A stretch of DNA of 64,000 nt from Salinisphaera hydrothermalis C41B8 (GCF_000732535.1 NZ_APNK01000008.1:62001-126000); one strand, 5' to 3'; shown: positions 46,951 to 57,986, numbered from the stretch's first letter. The notes: generated by a model from the letters alone, not told the origin. Numbers and translations are program-made.

Positions 46951-47960
46951 TGTCCGAGCCCATCATGAACCTGGCCATCATCGGCGCCGGGCGCATCGCC
47001 CATGTACATGCCGCCGCGGCCGCCCGCGATCCGCGCATCGCGCTGAAATATGTCTCGGACATCCGGGCCGAGGCCGCCGAAGCACTGGCGAGCATGCACG
47101 GCGCGGCCAGCGTGGATGTCGATACGATCTTCGCCGACGATGCCATCGACGCCGTGTTGATCGCCTCGTCCACGGCGACCCATGCCGAGTTCCTGGAACG
47201 GGCCGCGACGACGGGCAAGGCGGTGCTCTGCGAAAAACCGATCGCGCTGGACATCGAGCGCACGAAAGCCGCCGTGGATGTGGTCAACGCCCACCCGGTC
47301 GCCTGCGCGCTCGGTTTCAATCGCCGCCACGATCCGCAGTTCGCCGCGCTCAAGGCTGCGATCGAGGCCGGGCGGATCGGGCAGCTGGAAACGTTGACCA
47401 TCATCAGCCGCGATCCGGCGCCGCCGCCCATCGATTACATCAAGGGCTCCGGCGGGCTGTTCTTCGACATGATGATCCACGACTTCGACGTCGCGCGCTG
47501 GCTGCTCGACGAGCCGATAGCCTCGGTATTCGCCAGTGGCGGGGTGATGGTGGACCCCGCGATCGGCGAGGCCGGCGATATCGATACCGCGATGGTGGTG
47601 CTGACCACCGAATCCGGCCGGCTGTGTCATATCCAGAACTCACGGCGCACGGCCTACGGCTACGACCAGCGCATCGAGGCCTTCGGCAGCGCGGGCATGT
47701 TGCAGGCGGTCAACGAAACCGAAACCCGGCTGCGCTATACCGGCGAGGCCGGCCAGCTCGACGAGCCGCCCAAGCATTTCTTCCTGGAACGCTATGGCAT
47801 CGCCTACGGCCGCGAGCTGGGCGATCTGTACGACGCCTGGAGTACCGGCAGCGCCCCGAAGGCGACCCACGAAGATGGCTATCAGTCGCTGCGTCTGGCC
47901 GCGGCGGCCACGCAGTCGCTAGCCGAGAATCGCAGCGTGCGTCTCGACGAAATCGGCTGA
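46950..47960 (+). CDS. Gfo/Idh/MocA-family inositol/sugar dehydrogenase (paralogue 2)
   Basis: A 336-residue paralogue with Rossmann motif MNLAIIGAGRIAHVH, EKP motif (LCEKPIAL) and the catalytic FFDMMIHDFDVARW, which has the Asp-x3-His of inositol 2-dehydrogenases. It is likely to oxidise an inositol stereoisomer or a related polyol with NAD. Translation is probably coupled to the upstream gene by the TAATG overlap. Exact specificity cannot be told from the sequence. Confidence 0.87.
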   Translation: MSEPIMNLAIIGAGRIAHVHAAAAARDPRIALKYVSDIRAEAAEALASMHGAASVDVDTIFADDAIDAVLIASSTATHAEFLERAATTGKAVLCEKPIALDIERTKAAVDVVNAHPVACALGFNRRHDPQFAALKAAIEAGRIGQLETLTIISRDPAPPPIDYIKGSGGLFFDMMIHDFDVARWLLDEPIASVFASGGVMVDPAIGEAGDIDTAMVVLTTESGRLCHIQNSRRTAYGYDQRIEAFGSAGMLQAVNETETRLRYTGEAGQLDEPPKHFFLERYGIAYGRELGDLYDAWSTGSAPKATHEDGYQSLRLAAAATQSLAENRSVRLDEIG

Positions 47961-47994
47961 AGCCGTTCGTTTCAACGACTCAAGGGAGGCCGCC

Positions 47995-49014
47995 ATGGCC
48001 AATAATCTGCGCATCGCCGTCATTGGCACCGGCCGTATGGGCACCGACCACATCAAGCGGCTGACCCATCGCATCGCCGGCGCCGACGTCACCGGCGTGG
48101 TCGATATCGATGCCGGGCGCGCCAAGGCCGCCGCGGCGCTGGCCGGCGGCCACGCGAAAGTCTGGGACGACCCGCACGCCGCCCTGTCCAGCGGTCAGTA
48201 TGACGCCTTCGTACTGACCACGCCCGGCATGCTGCATTACGACGTGCTCATGGACGCACTCGACAAGGGCCTGCCGGTGTTCTGCGAAAAGCCGTTGACC
48301 GCCGACGCGGCCACGGCCCGCGAGATCGTGGACGCCGAAGCCGGGCTCGACGCGCGCCTGATCCAGGTCGGCTTCATGCGTCGTTACGACGCCGGTTATC
48401 AACGCCTGCGGCGCTATTTCACCGAAGGCTCGCTCGGCGCGCCGTTGATGCTGCACTGCCGGCATCGCAATCCCGATCCGCCGCCGAACTTCACCGATGC
48501 ACTGATGATCTACGACTCGGTGGTCCACGAGATCGACGGCGTGCGGTATTTCACCGGCGAGGAAATCACCGAGATCTCGGTACGCAAGGGCCGGGCGACG
48601 GCCGGCGCCCACGGCAAGCTGTCCGACCCGCAGCAGGTGCTGATGCGCACCGAATCCGGCGTGCTGGTGGATGTCGAGATCTTCGTCAACGCGCTGTTCG
48701 GCTACCAGGTGCATACCGAGGCGGTATTCGAGCGCGGGATTGTCGATATCGGCAACGACGAGGGCGCTTATGTCCGCTCGGCGGGCCACTGGGGCGGCGA
48801 GGTCACGCCCGGCTTCGAGCAGCGTTTCGCGGCCGCCTTCGATACCGAATTGCAGGGCTGGGTGAACCGTCTGCGCGACGGTTTGCCACCGAACGGCCCG
48901 AGCGCCTGGGACGGCTATGCCGCGGCCGCCTGCTGCGAGGCCGGCGTCGAGGCGCAACTCGAAGGCACGACGGTCACGATAGCGCTGGGCAAAAAGCCGA
49001 CGTTCTATGGCTGA
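47995..49014 (+). CDS. iolG: Inositol 2-dehydrogenase (Gfo/Idh/MocA paralogue 3)
   Basis: A 339-residue enzyme with Rossmann motif LRIAVIGTGRMGTDH, EKP motif (FCEKPLTAD) and catalytic IYDSVVHEIDGVRYF. The Asp, His and the HEID run match inositol dehydrogenases best among the seven paralogues. It should oxidise myo-inositol to scyllo-inosose with NAD, the first catabolic step. It has a binding site (AAGGGAGG) and lies upstream of iolC with 160 bases between them, where a new promoter is likely. Confidence 0.88.
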   Translation: MANNLRIAVIGTGRMGTDHIKRLTHRIAGADVTGVVDIDAGRAKAAAALAGGHAKVWDDPHAALSSGQYDAFVLTTPGMLHYDVLMDALDKGLPVFCEKPLTADAATAREIVDAEAGLDARLIQVGFMRRYDAGYQRLRRYFTEGSLGAPLMLHCRHRNPDPPPNFTDALMIYDSVVHEIDGVRYFTGEEITEISVRKGRATAGAHGKLSDPQQVLMRTESGVLVDVEIFVNALFGYQVHTEAVFERGIVDIGNDEGAYVRSAGHWGGEVTPGFEQRFAAAFDTELQGWVNRLRDGLPPNGPSAWDGYAAAACCEAGVEAQLEGTTVTIALGKKPTFYG

Positions 49015-49061
49015 CGCCGCGGCGTTCTGCGGCGGGCGAGCGGTGGTCGATAGCCGACGCA

Positions 49062-49071
49062 ACTTTAGTCG
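49062..49071 (-). promoter_or_regulatory. Inverted CGACTAAAGT element upstream of iolC
   Basis: ACTTTAGTCG on the plus strand is the reverse complement of the core of the 14-bp element at iolB and the Gfo/Idh/MocA operon. An AT-rich stretch with TTCC-N6-GGAA (49092-49105) follows. The site may act in the opposite orientation here or be a coincidence. Confidence 0.35.
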
Positions 49072-49174
49072 CAGAACGCTTGTAACAGAAATTCCTTTGT
49101 TGGAAAATTTAGAATAAATAAGTTATCGGCGGACTGAATCGAACCGCTGTTCCAAGACCGAAGCGGAGAAGCCC

Positions 49175-51121
49175 ATGTCTGACAACGCACTCGACCTGAT
49201 CTGCCTGGGGCGCGCGGCGGTCGATCTCTATGCCCAGCAGATCGGCAGCCGGCTGGAGGATGTGTCCAGCTTTGCCAAGTACCTGGGCGGCAGTTCCGGC
49301 AACTGTGCCTACGGCAGCGCGCGGCTCGGGCTGAAATCGGCGATGCTCACCCGCGTCGGCAACGAGCAGTTCGGCAATTTCGTGGTCGAGGAATTCCAGC
49401 GCGCCGGCGTCGATACCTCGCATATGCCGGTCGACAAGGAGCGCTTCACCGCACTGGCGATTCTGGCGATCAAGGATCGCGATACCTTCCCGCTGCTGTT
49501 CTATCGCAAGGATTGCGCGGACATGGCGATCGCCGCCGAAGATGTCGACCCCGACTGGATCGGCACCGCGCGAGCGCTGGCGATCACCGGTACGCATCTG
49601 TCGACCGAGACCACGCAGGGCGCCTGCCGCGCCGCACTGGATGCCGCGAAACAACACGGACTGAAACGCATCCTCGATATCGACTATCGCCCGGTGCTCT
49701 GGGGCCTGGCCGAGCTCGGCGACGGCGAGACGCGTTATGTCGATGACGCCGAGACCACGGCCCATCTGCAGCGCTGGATCGGCGATTTCGATCTCATCGT
49801 CGGCACCGAGGAAGAATTCCATATCGCCGGCGGCACGACCGACACTATCGCCGCGCTCAAGAAAGTGCGCGAACTGTCCGACGCGGTACTCGTCTGCAAG
49901 CTCGGCGCGCTGGGCTGCACGATCTTCGAGGGTCCGGTGGGCGACACCGTGCACGACGGCGTGCTGGTCGAGGGCGTGAAGGTCGAGGTGCTCAACGTGC
50001 TGGGCGCGGGTGATGCCTTCATCTCCGGTTTCCTGCGCGGTTATCTGCGCGGCGAGTCGTGGGAGACGTGCGCGACCTATGCCAACGCCTGTGGCGCCCT
50101 CGTCGTGTCTCGTCATGGCTGCGCGCCGGCGATGCCGACCGAGGCCGAACTGTTCGATTATCTGGCTCGCCGCGATGACGTCCCGCGCCCCGACCGCGAC
50201 GACCGCCTCAATGATCTGCACGCCAAGACCACCCGCCATCCGGCCGAATGGGGCCCGATCTATGGCTTGGCTTTCGATCATCGGCTGCAGCTGTTCGATA
50301 TGGTCGGCGAGCTGGGCGTGGACGCCGCCCGCCTCTCGCCGCTCAAGGAGCTGCTGGTCGCCGCGGCCGAGAAAGGCCTGGACAAAGCGGGCGTTCCCGG
50401 CACGCCGGCCGTGCTCTGCGACGACGTGATCGGCCAGGACGCGCTCAACGCGATGACCGGCCGTGGCTGGTGGATCGGCCGGCCCGTGGAAGAACCGGGC
50501 TCGCGCCCGCTGCGCTTCCAGCACGGCGACGATATCGGCAGCCAGCTCATCAGCTGGCCGGCCGAGCACATCATCAAGTGTCTGGTGTTTTATCACCCGG
50601 ACGACGAGATCGGCCTGCGCCTGGATCAGGAAGACAAACTTCGCCAGCTCGACGAGGCACGGCGCATCACCGGCCACGAACTGCTTATCGAGGTGATTCC
50701 GCCCAAGGATAGGGCCGCCGACGACGCCACCGTCGCGCGCAGCCTGCAGCGCTTCTATCACCTCGGCATCCGGCCCGACTGGTGGAAATTGCCGCCGATG
50801 AGCGCCGCTGCCTGGCGGGCCGTGCGCGGCGTGATCGAGCGTCACGACGATCATTGTCGCGGCGTCGTGCTGCTCGGCCTCGATGCGCCGATGGGCGATG
50901 TAAAAGCCGGCTTCCGCGATGCGAGTGCTTCCGAAATCTGTCGCGGCTTCACGATCGGGCGGACGCTGTTCGCGGGGCCGGCCCGCGAGTGGCTGGCCGG
51001 CGAGCTGGGCGACGACGCGTTCGTCGCCGCCGTCTCGGACAACTACGCCGAGCTGATCACCACCTGGCGCGATGCCGTCGGCGAAACGGATAACCCGCGT
51101 TCCGCAGGAGCTATGGCATGA
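49175..51121 (+). CDS. iolC: Bifunctional 5-dehydro-2-deoxygluconokinase / aldolase-domain protein
   Basis: 648 residues in two parts. Residues about 8-325 form a PfkB-type kinase (glycine motif YLGGSSGNCAYGSARLG near 42; ATP/anion-hole motif NVLGAGDAFISGFLRGYL near 280) that phosphorylates 2-deoxy-5-keto-gluconate. Residues about 340-640 form a DUF2090 domain, which replaces a separate IolJ aldolase in proteobacteria and would split the phosphate into malonate semialdehyde and dihydroxyacetone phosphate. No separate iolJ is present in the window, consistent with this. The stop overlaps the iolD start (ATGA). Confidence 0.93.
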   Translation: MSDNALDLICLGRAAVDLYAQQIGSRLEDVSSFAKYLGGSSGNCAYGSARLGLKSAMLTRVGNEQFGNFVVEEFQRAGVDTSHMPVDKERFTALAILAIKDRDTFPLLFYRKDCADMAIAAEDVDPDWIGTARALAITGTHLSTETTQGACRAALDAAKQHGLKRILDIDYRPVLWGLAELGDGETRYVDDAETTAHLQRWIGDFDLIVGTEEEFHIAGGTTDTIAALKKVRELSDAVLVCKLGALGCTIFEGPVGDTVHDGVLVEGVKVEVLNVLGAGDAFISGFLRGYLRGESWETCATYANACGALVVSRHGCAPAMPTEAELFDYLARRDDVPRPDRDDRLNDLHAKTTRHPAEWGPIYGLAFDHRLQLFDMVGELGVDAARLSPLKELLVAAAEKGLDKAGVPGTPAVLCDDVIGQDALNAMTGRGWWIGRPVEEPGSRPLRFQHGDDIGSQLISWPAEHIIKCLVFYHPDDEIGLRLDQEDKLRQLDEARRITGHELLIEVIPPKDRAADDATVARSLQRFYHLGIRPDWWKLPPMSAAAWRAVRGVIERHDDHCRGVVLLGLDAPMGDVKAGFRDASASEICRGFTIGRTLFAGPAREWLAGELGDDAFVAAVSDNYAELITTWRDAVGETDNPRSAGAMA

Positions 51122-52974
51122 GCCGACCGCATACCATTCGCCTGACCATGGCGCAGGCGCTCGTCCGCTATCTCGCGGCGCAGCGCATCGAGATCGACGG
51201 CCGCCGCGAGCGCTTGTTCGAGGGCTGCTTTGCCATCTTCGGCCACGGCAACGTCGCGGGCATGGGCGAAGCGCTTTACGCCGAACGCGAGGCGTTTCCG
51301 ACCTATCGGGCTCATAACGAGCAGGGCATGACCCATGCCGCCATTGCCTTCGCCAAACAGCATCGGCGCCGGCGCATGATGGCTTGTACTACGTCCATCG
51401 GCCCCGGGGCGCTCAATATGGTGACGGCCGCCGGGCTGGCGCATGCCAATCGCCTGCCGGTGCTGCTGCTGCCGGGCGATACCTTCGCCACCCGCAAGCC
51501 GGACCCGGTACTGCAACAAGTCGAGCATTACGGCGCGCCGTCGACCACGGTCAACGATGCGTTCGTGCCGGTCTCGCGTTACTTCGACCGCATCACGCGG
51601 CCGGAACAATTGCTGAGCAGCCTGCCGGCGGCGATCGATACGCTGCTCGATCCGGTCGATTGTGGCCCGGCGACGCTGGCGCTGCCCCAGGATGTGCAGG
51701 CCGAGGCCTATGATTTTCCGGCCGCGTTTTTTGACGAGCGCGTGCATCGCATTCGTCGCCCCGGGCTGGATGAAGCCGAGCTGGCCGCCGCGCTGGATAC
51801 CCTCAAGCGCGCCGAGCGGCCGTTGCTTATCGCCGGCGGCGGCGTGCTCTATTCCGCGGACGCCTGTGACCGGCTCGCGGCGTTCGCCGAGCGCCACGGC
51901 ATTCCGGTGGCCGAAACCCAGGCGGGCAAGGGTAGCCTGCGGGCGGATCACCCGAACAACGTCGGCGCGATCGGCGTGACCGGTTCCACGGCCGCCAACG
52001 CGCTGGCCGAACAAGCCGACGTCGTCATCGCGCTGGGCACGCGGCTACAGGATTTCACCACCGGCTCACGCGCTCTCTACATGGACCATGGGCCGACACT
52101 GCTCGGCATCAACGTGGCGCGGTTCGATGCCGCCAAACACGGCGGGCAATCGCTGGTGGGCGACGCGGGCGTGGCGCTCGAAGCACTGGAAGCGGGGCTG
52201 GCCGATTGGCAGGCGGATGCCGGGTGGCAGGACAAACTGGCCGACGAACGACGCGACTGGCTCGCCATCGTCGAACGCGTGACCGCGGACGACGGCGCGG
52301 CGTGCCCGGCCGACAGCCAGGTGCTGGGCGCGGTCAATCGCGCGGCCGGCGAGAACGGCACGGTCGTCTGTGCCGCCGGTGGCCTGCCGGGCGAGCTGCA
52401 CAAGCTCTATCAGACCACCGGGCCGGGCAGCTATCACGTCGAATACGGCTTTTCCTGCATGGGCTATGAAATCGCTGGCGGCATGGGCGTGAAGATGGCC
52501 GCGCCGGAGCGCGACGTCTACGTCACGGTCGGCGACGGTAGTTATCTGATGCTCAACTCCGAACTGGCGACGTCGGTGATGCTCGGCCACAAGCTGATCG
52601 TGGTGCTGCTCGACAATCGCGGCTACGGCTGTATCCATCGCTTGCAGGGCGCGACCGTGGGGGTGGAATTCAACAATCTGTTCGAGGGCTGCAATACCGC
52701 GCCCGACGGCGCGCCGGAGATTGATTTCGCGGCCCATGCAAAAGCGCTTGGTTGCGAAGCAGAGTGGGTCGACGGCATCGGCGGGCTCGAAGCCGCGCTG
52801 GATCGCGCCAAGGCCGCCGACAAGACTTATCTGATCGCGCTCAAGACCGATGCCGACAAGGCGACCGCCGAGGGCGGCACCTGGTGGGACGTGCCGGTGG
52901 CCGAGGTATCCAGCCGCGAGGCTGTCACCGAGCGCCGCGCGGGCTACGACAACAACAAGCAGCGTCAGCGCTGA
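51118..52974 (+). CDS. iolD: 3D-(3,5/4)-trihydroxycyclohexane-1,2-dione hydrolase
   Basis: A 618-residue thiamine-diphosphate enzyme that hydrolytically opens the ring diketone made by IolE to 5-deoxy-glucuronate. TPP-binding residues are visible in VTVGDGSYLMLNSELATS (about residue 470) followed by the conserved Asn in LLDNRGYG. The N-terminal domain has the catalytic-Glu region (AHNEQGMTHAAIAFAK, about 65). Length and layout match IolD. The start overlaps iolC by four bases. Confidence 0.95.
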   Translation: MSRPHTIRLTMAQALVRYLAAQRIEIDGRRERLFEGCFAIFGHGNVAGMGEALYAEREAFPTYRAHNEQGMTHAAIAFAKQHRRRRMMACTTSIGPGALNMVTAAGLAHANRLPVLLLPGDTFATRKPDPVLQQVEHYGAPSTTVNDAFVPVSRYFDRITRPEQLLSSLPAAIDTLLDPVDCGPATLALPQDVQAEAYDFPAAFFDERVHRIRRPGLDEAELAAALDTLKRAERPLLIAGGGVLYSADACDRLAAFAERHGIPVAETQAGKGSLRADHPNNVGAIGVTGSTAANALAEQADVVIALGTRLQDFTTGSRALYMDHGPTLLGINVARFDAAKHGGQSLVGDAGVALEALEAGLADWQADAGWQDKLADERRDWLAIVERVTADDGAACPADSQVLGAVNRAAGENGTVVCAAGGLPGELHKLYQTTGPGSYHVEYGFSCMGYEIAGGMGVKMAAPERDVYVTVGDGSYLMLNSELATSVMLGHKLIVVLLDNRGYGCIHRLQGATVGVEFNNLFEGCNTAPDGAPEIDFAAHAKALGCEAEWVDGIGGLEAALDRAKAADKTYLIALKTDADKATAEGGTWWDVPVAEVSSREAVTERRAGYDNNKQRQR

Positions 52975-52996
52975 GCCGTCGCGCAAAGGAGATGCA

Positions 52997-53905
52997 ATGA
53001 TGACCGTTCGACTGGGTGTGAACCCGCTGCTCTGGACTAACGACGACCTGCCGCTGCTCGGCGACGAGACGCCGCTCACCCAGTGTCTGGCCGAGGCGAA
53101 ACGGGCCGGCTACGAAGGCGTGGAGATGGGGCGCAAATTCCCGACGACGTTCGACGACCTCGGCCCGCTGCTCGCCGATGAAGATCTGGTGCTGGCCTCG
53201 GGCTGGTATTCGTCGAATCTGTTGGAGCGTGACGTCAACGAAGAAATCGAGGCCATGCAAGGGCATCTCGCCCTGATGAAGGCCGCCGGCGTGAGCGCGA
53301 TGGTCTTTTGCGAGACGGCGCGCTGTGTGCATCTCGACCGCTCGATGCCGGTGTCGCGCCGGCCGCGGCTGACCGAATCCGACTGGCAGCGGCTGGCGCC
53401 GCGGATCGATGCGATCGCCGATTATCTGGCGGGCGAGGGCATCCGCATGGCCTATCACCACCACATGGGCACCGTGATTCAGGCCACCGATGACGTCGCT
53501 CGGCTGATGGATAAAACCGGCGACAACGTTGGGCTGCTGTTCGATGCCGGCCACTGTGCGTTCGCCGGCGGCGATCCGCTCGAGTGGCTCGAGCGCTGGG
53601 GCGAGCGCGTCGTGCATGCGCACTGCAAGGACGTGCGCCAGGCCGTCGTCGAGCGTTCGCGCAATCGCAACGCCAGTTTCCTGAATGCCGTGGTCGACGG
53701 CGTATTCGCTATTCCCGGCGACGGCAGCCTCGATTTCGATGCCATTCTGGCGCGGCTGGCGGCCACCGGTTACGACGGCTGGCTGATCACCGAAGCCGAG
53801 ACGGACCCGTCGGTGTCGCCGTCCTGGCCGTTGGCCGAGCGCAGCTATCGTTATCTGCGCGACACGGCGCGACGAGCCGGCTTCTCACTGGTGGCGGCCG
53901 CGTAA
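52997..53905 (+). CDS. iolE: Inosose dehydratase, canonical paralogue
   Basis: A 302-residue TIM-barrel enzyme that dehydrates scyllo-inosose to trihydroxycyclohexane-dione. It begins MTVRLGVNPLLWTNDDLP (second ATG at 53000). It contains the IolE hallmark AYHHHMGTVIQ (about residue 154), metal ligands in LLFDAGHCAF, HAHCKDVR and ITEAETDPS. It lies directly downstream of iolD with a GGAG site and upstream of iolA. A second, diverged copy lies after iolA. Confidence 0.94.
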   Translation: MMTVRLGVNPLLWTNDDLPLLGDETPLTQCLAEAKRAGYEGVEMGRKFPTTFDDLGPLLADEDLVLASGWYSSNLLERDVNEEIEAMQGHLALMKAAGVSAMVFCETARCVHLDRSMPVSRRPRLTESDWQRLAPRIDAIADYLAGEGIRMAYHHHMGTVIQATDDVARLMDKTGDNVGLLFDAGHCAFAGGDPLEWLERWGERVVHAHCKDVRQAVVERSRNRNASFLNAVVDGVFAIPGDGSLDFDAILARLAATGYDGWLITEAETDPSVSPSWPLAERSYRYLRDTARRAGFSLVAAA

Positions 53906-53943
53906 GCGCCACTGCACAAGACACCATTCAAAGGACCGATGAC

Positions 53944-55443
<1,500 letters not shown>

Positions 55444-55460
55444 TAACGCAGGAATCGGCC

Positions 55461-55483
55461 GCCGGGCGCCCGCAGCGCCCGGC
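55461..55483. other. Intercistronic stem-loop between iolA and the second iolE
   Basis: A 9-bp perfect stem GCCGGGCGC-ccgca-GCGCCCGGC with no U-run afterwards. It may stabilise the upstream mRNA end or attenuate transcription rather than terminate it. Confidence 0.6.
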
Positions 55484-55504
55484 GTTCTCTTCGAGGAGAT
55501 CATC

Positions 55505-56476
55505 ATGAGCACGACGGCTTCGAACGTGCGCCAGACCCCTGCGCGCGACTGGCAGCCCAGCCAGCAAGCGACCCGGGAACGGCTGGCACCCTATAGCTTG
55601 CGCCTGGGCATCAATCCGCTCGGCTGGACCAACGACGTAATCACCGAATTCGGCGACGAAACGCCGGTCGAAACCTTCATCGCCGAGGCGGCCGCGATCG
55701 GTTACGAAGGCGTGGAAATGGGGCGCAAGTTCCCGACCGATCGGCACGCCGTCGCCGGTCTGCTGGCCGACGGCAACGTCGATCTGGTCTCTGGCTGGTA
55801 CTCCGGCCGCCTGGCCGAGATCGGCGTCGCGGACGAGTTGGCCAATGTGGCGAACCACGCCGCATTGCTGGCCCATAACGGCGCCCAGGTCATGGTCTAC
55901 GGCGAAACCGGGCTGATGCCGGGCGACGATCCGCTCAACGAACCGCTGTCGGCGACGCCCGTGATCTCGGATGCCGACTGGGCGGCCTACGGCCAGCGGC
56001 TGACCGAGTTCGGTGAAGCACTCGAACGCGACTACGGCCTCCAGCTCGCCTACCACGCCCATCTGATGATGGTCGCCGAGACCGAGGCCGAGATCGATCG
56101 GCTCATGGCCGAGACCGGCGATGCGGTCGGCCTGCTGTTCGATACCGGGCATATCGCGGCCGGCGGCCGGGGCCTCGCCCGCGTGCTCGCAAACCACGGT
56201 CATCGCATCAACCACATCCATCTAAAAGACATCCGCCGTGATGTGTTCGCTGCCATTCGCGAGCGCGACGACTCATTCAATACGGGCGTACGCGCCGGCA
56301 TGTTCACGGTACCGGGCGACGGCTGTATCGACTTCACACCCGTCATAGATTTCGCCAAAAGCGATGCCTACAACGGGTGGCTGGTGGTCGAAGCCGAGCA
56401 AGACCCGACCCAGGCGCCGTCGGCCGAATATGCCGACAAAGCGATGCGTACCGTGCAGTCCTTCTTTGGCGGCTAG
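55505..56476 (+). CDS. IolE-like dehydratase, diverged second paralogue
   Basis: A 323-residue IolE homologue with a ~30-residue N-terminal extension. It shares LRLGINPLGWTND, EGVEMGRKFPTD, LLFDTGHIAAGG, HIHLKDIR and VEAEQDPT with the canonical copy, so the metal ligands look intact. The hallmark HHHMGT of IolE is replaced by HAHLMM (AYHAHLMMVAET, about residue 181). This change in the active-site loop points to another inosose stereoisomer or a different keto-sugar as substrate. It follows iolA and precedes an ATCTGCG repeat. Confidence 0.85.
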   Translation: MSTTASNVRQTPARDWQPSQQATRERLAPYSLRLGINPLGWTNDVITEFGDETPVETFIAEAAAIGYEGVEMGRKFPTDRHAVAGLLADGNVDLVSGWYSGRLAEIGVADELANVANHAALLAHNGAQVMVYGETGLMPGDDPLNEPLSATPVISDADWAAYGQRLTEFGEALERDYGLQLAYHAHLMMVAETEAEIDRLMAETGDAVGLLFDTGHIAAGGRGLARVLANHGHRINHIHLKDIRRDVFAAIRERDDSFNTGVRAGMFTVPGDGCIDFTPVIDFAKSDAYNGWLVVEAEQDPTQAPSAEYADKAMRTVQSFFGG

Positions 56477-56490
56477 TTCTTTCAAGGCAG

Positions 56491-56621
56491 TTATCCGCAG
56501 ATTTCTCAGATTGCACAGATCAGGAATGTCGGCTTATTGGGTTCGATGACCAGACGACCGTTATGAACTAAAAGCTTTCTGTCTTAAAAAAATCTGCGTC
56601 ATCTGCGAAATCTGCGGATAA
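56491..56621. repeat. ATCTGCG-type inverted-repeat element, copy 3
   Basis: The left arm at 56491-56520 starts TTATCCGCAGATTTC and the right arm at 56591-56621 ends AAATCTGCGGATAA. Each arm has three CGCAGAT-like words spaced about 9-10 bases apart. The two arms can pair over nearly 30 bp. It is 131 bp and lies between the second iolE and a dehydrogenase gene. Confidence 0.85.
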
Positions 56622-56644
56622 AAAATTCCGAGGAGACCATCGAA

Positions 56645-57808
56645 ATGGCAGAACAACTCAACATCGGCATCATCGGCACCGGCTTCATGGGCCGTGCTCA
56701 CGCTGAAGCCTTCTGGCGATGTGCGGCGCTGTATACCGATCTGGCGCTGCGGCCGCATCTGTATGCGGTAGCCGATGTCAGCCGCGCGCTGGCCGAGGCG
56801 GCGAAAACGCGCTTCAACTTCGACAAGGCCTATGACGATTGGCGGGCGATGATCGCGGATCCGAACGTGCATGTCGTCGATATCACTTCGCCAAACCAGT
56901 TCCATCACGAAATGGCGCTGGCAGCGATCGCGGCCGGCAAGCACGTCTACTGCGAAAAACCGCTGGCAATGTCGACCGCCGAGGCCAACGAGATGCGCGA
57001 TGCGGCGGAGAAAGCCGGCGTGAAGACCATGGTCTCGTTCAACAACATCAAGACGCCGGCGGCCATGCTCGCCAAGCAGATCATCGATCGCGGCGAGATC
57101 GGTACGCCCACGCGTTTTCGCGGCACCTTCGACCAGGGTTTCTTCAACGACCCGGAACTGCCGTGGTCCTGGCGCTGCTCGCGGGCGGCCGCCGGCACCG
57201 GCTCGCTCGGCGATCTCGGCGCGCACGTGATCGGCGTGGCCCAGTATCTGATGGGTGATTTCGACCGGGTCTGCGGCCAGTCGCAGGTCGTGTTCGACAA
57301 GCGCCCGGTGGCCGATCCGGGCGCCGGTTATTCATCGAAGGCCGGGGCCGACGCCGAATGGCGTGAAGTCGAGAACGACGACCAGACCCAGTGCCTGGTG
57401 AAGTTCGCGTCCGGCGCCGCCGGCGTGGTCGAATCCTCGCGCATCGCGGCCGGCAAGATCATGGGCGTGGAATGGGAGATTTCCGGCACCGAAGGCACCA
57501 TCATCATGAACGGCGAGCGGTTCAACGAACTGCAGGTGTTCCGGATGCGCGAAGAGAAACGCGACCGTGGCTTCAAGACCCTGCTCGCCGGCTCCCAGGT
57601 GCCGCAGTACGCCGGCTTCTTCCCCTTCGATTTCGGCGGCGGCAGCCTTGGCTTCTACGACGCCAAGGTGATCGACGTCTGCGATCTCGTGACCGGCATC
57701 GCCAGCCCGGACGATTGCTATCCGAACTTCAGCTTCGGTGCCCGTAACCAGCGGATTCTCGAAGCGATCGACGAGTCCTGCCAGTCGGAATCCTGGGTCG
57801 ACGTTTGA
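56645..57808 (+). CDS. Gfo/Idh/MocA-family oxidoreductase (paralogue 4)
   Basis: A 387-residue member with LNIGIIGTGFMGRAHAEAFWR at the N-terminus, EKP motif YCEKPLAMS and the catalytic LGDLGAHVIGV (Asp-x3-His). It also has a C-terminal insertion typical of the longer inositol/sugar dehydrogenases. It is similar in plan to the gene at 60085. It probably oxidises a cyclitol or sugar; the substrate is unknown. It is bracketed on both sides by ATCTGCG-type repeats, so it may have been brought in or moved as a unit. Confidence 0.87.
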   Translation: MAEQLNIGIIGTGFMGRAHAEAFWRCAALYTDLALRPHLYAVADVSRALAEAAKTRFNFDKAYDDWRAMIADPNVHVVDITSPNQFHHEMALAAIAAGKHVYCEKPLAMSTAEANEMRDAAEKAGVKTMVSFNNIKTPAAMLAKQIIDRGEIGTPTRFRGTFDQGFFNDPELPWSWRCSRAAAGTGSLGDLGAHVIGVAQYLMGDFDRVCGQSQVVFDKRPVADPGAGYSSKAGADAEWREVENDDQTQCLVKFASGAAGVVESSRIAAGKIMGVEWEISGTEGTIIMNGERFNELQVFRMREEKRDRGFKTLLAGSQVPQYAGFFPFDFGGGSLGFYDAKVIDVCDLVTGIASPDDCYPNFSFGARNQRILEAIDESCQSESWVDV

Positions 57809-57817
57809 AAAGCATGG

Positions 57818-57953
57818 ATCCGCAGATTACGCAGATTGCACAGATGAAGAAGAGAACGGCGGATAGCTAGTTGCCGTACGGAACACCGAAACGGTTGAAA
57901 ACCAACGATCATTTGTCTTTGAAATCTGTGTCATCTGCGCAATCTGCGGATAA
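57818..57953. repeat. ATCTGCG-type inverted-repeat element, copy 4
   Basis: The left arm at 57818-57845 (ATCCGCAGATTACGCAGATT start) and the right arm at 57922-57953 (ends CAATCTGCGGATAA) form a near-complete inverted repeat. The interior shares little sequence with copy 3, so the arms are what is conserved. Confidence 0.85.
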
Positions 57954-57986
57954 CTAAAAGAACGAAGCCGCGAACGAGGAGCAGCA

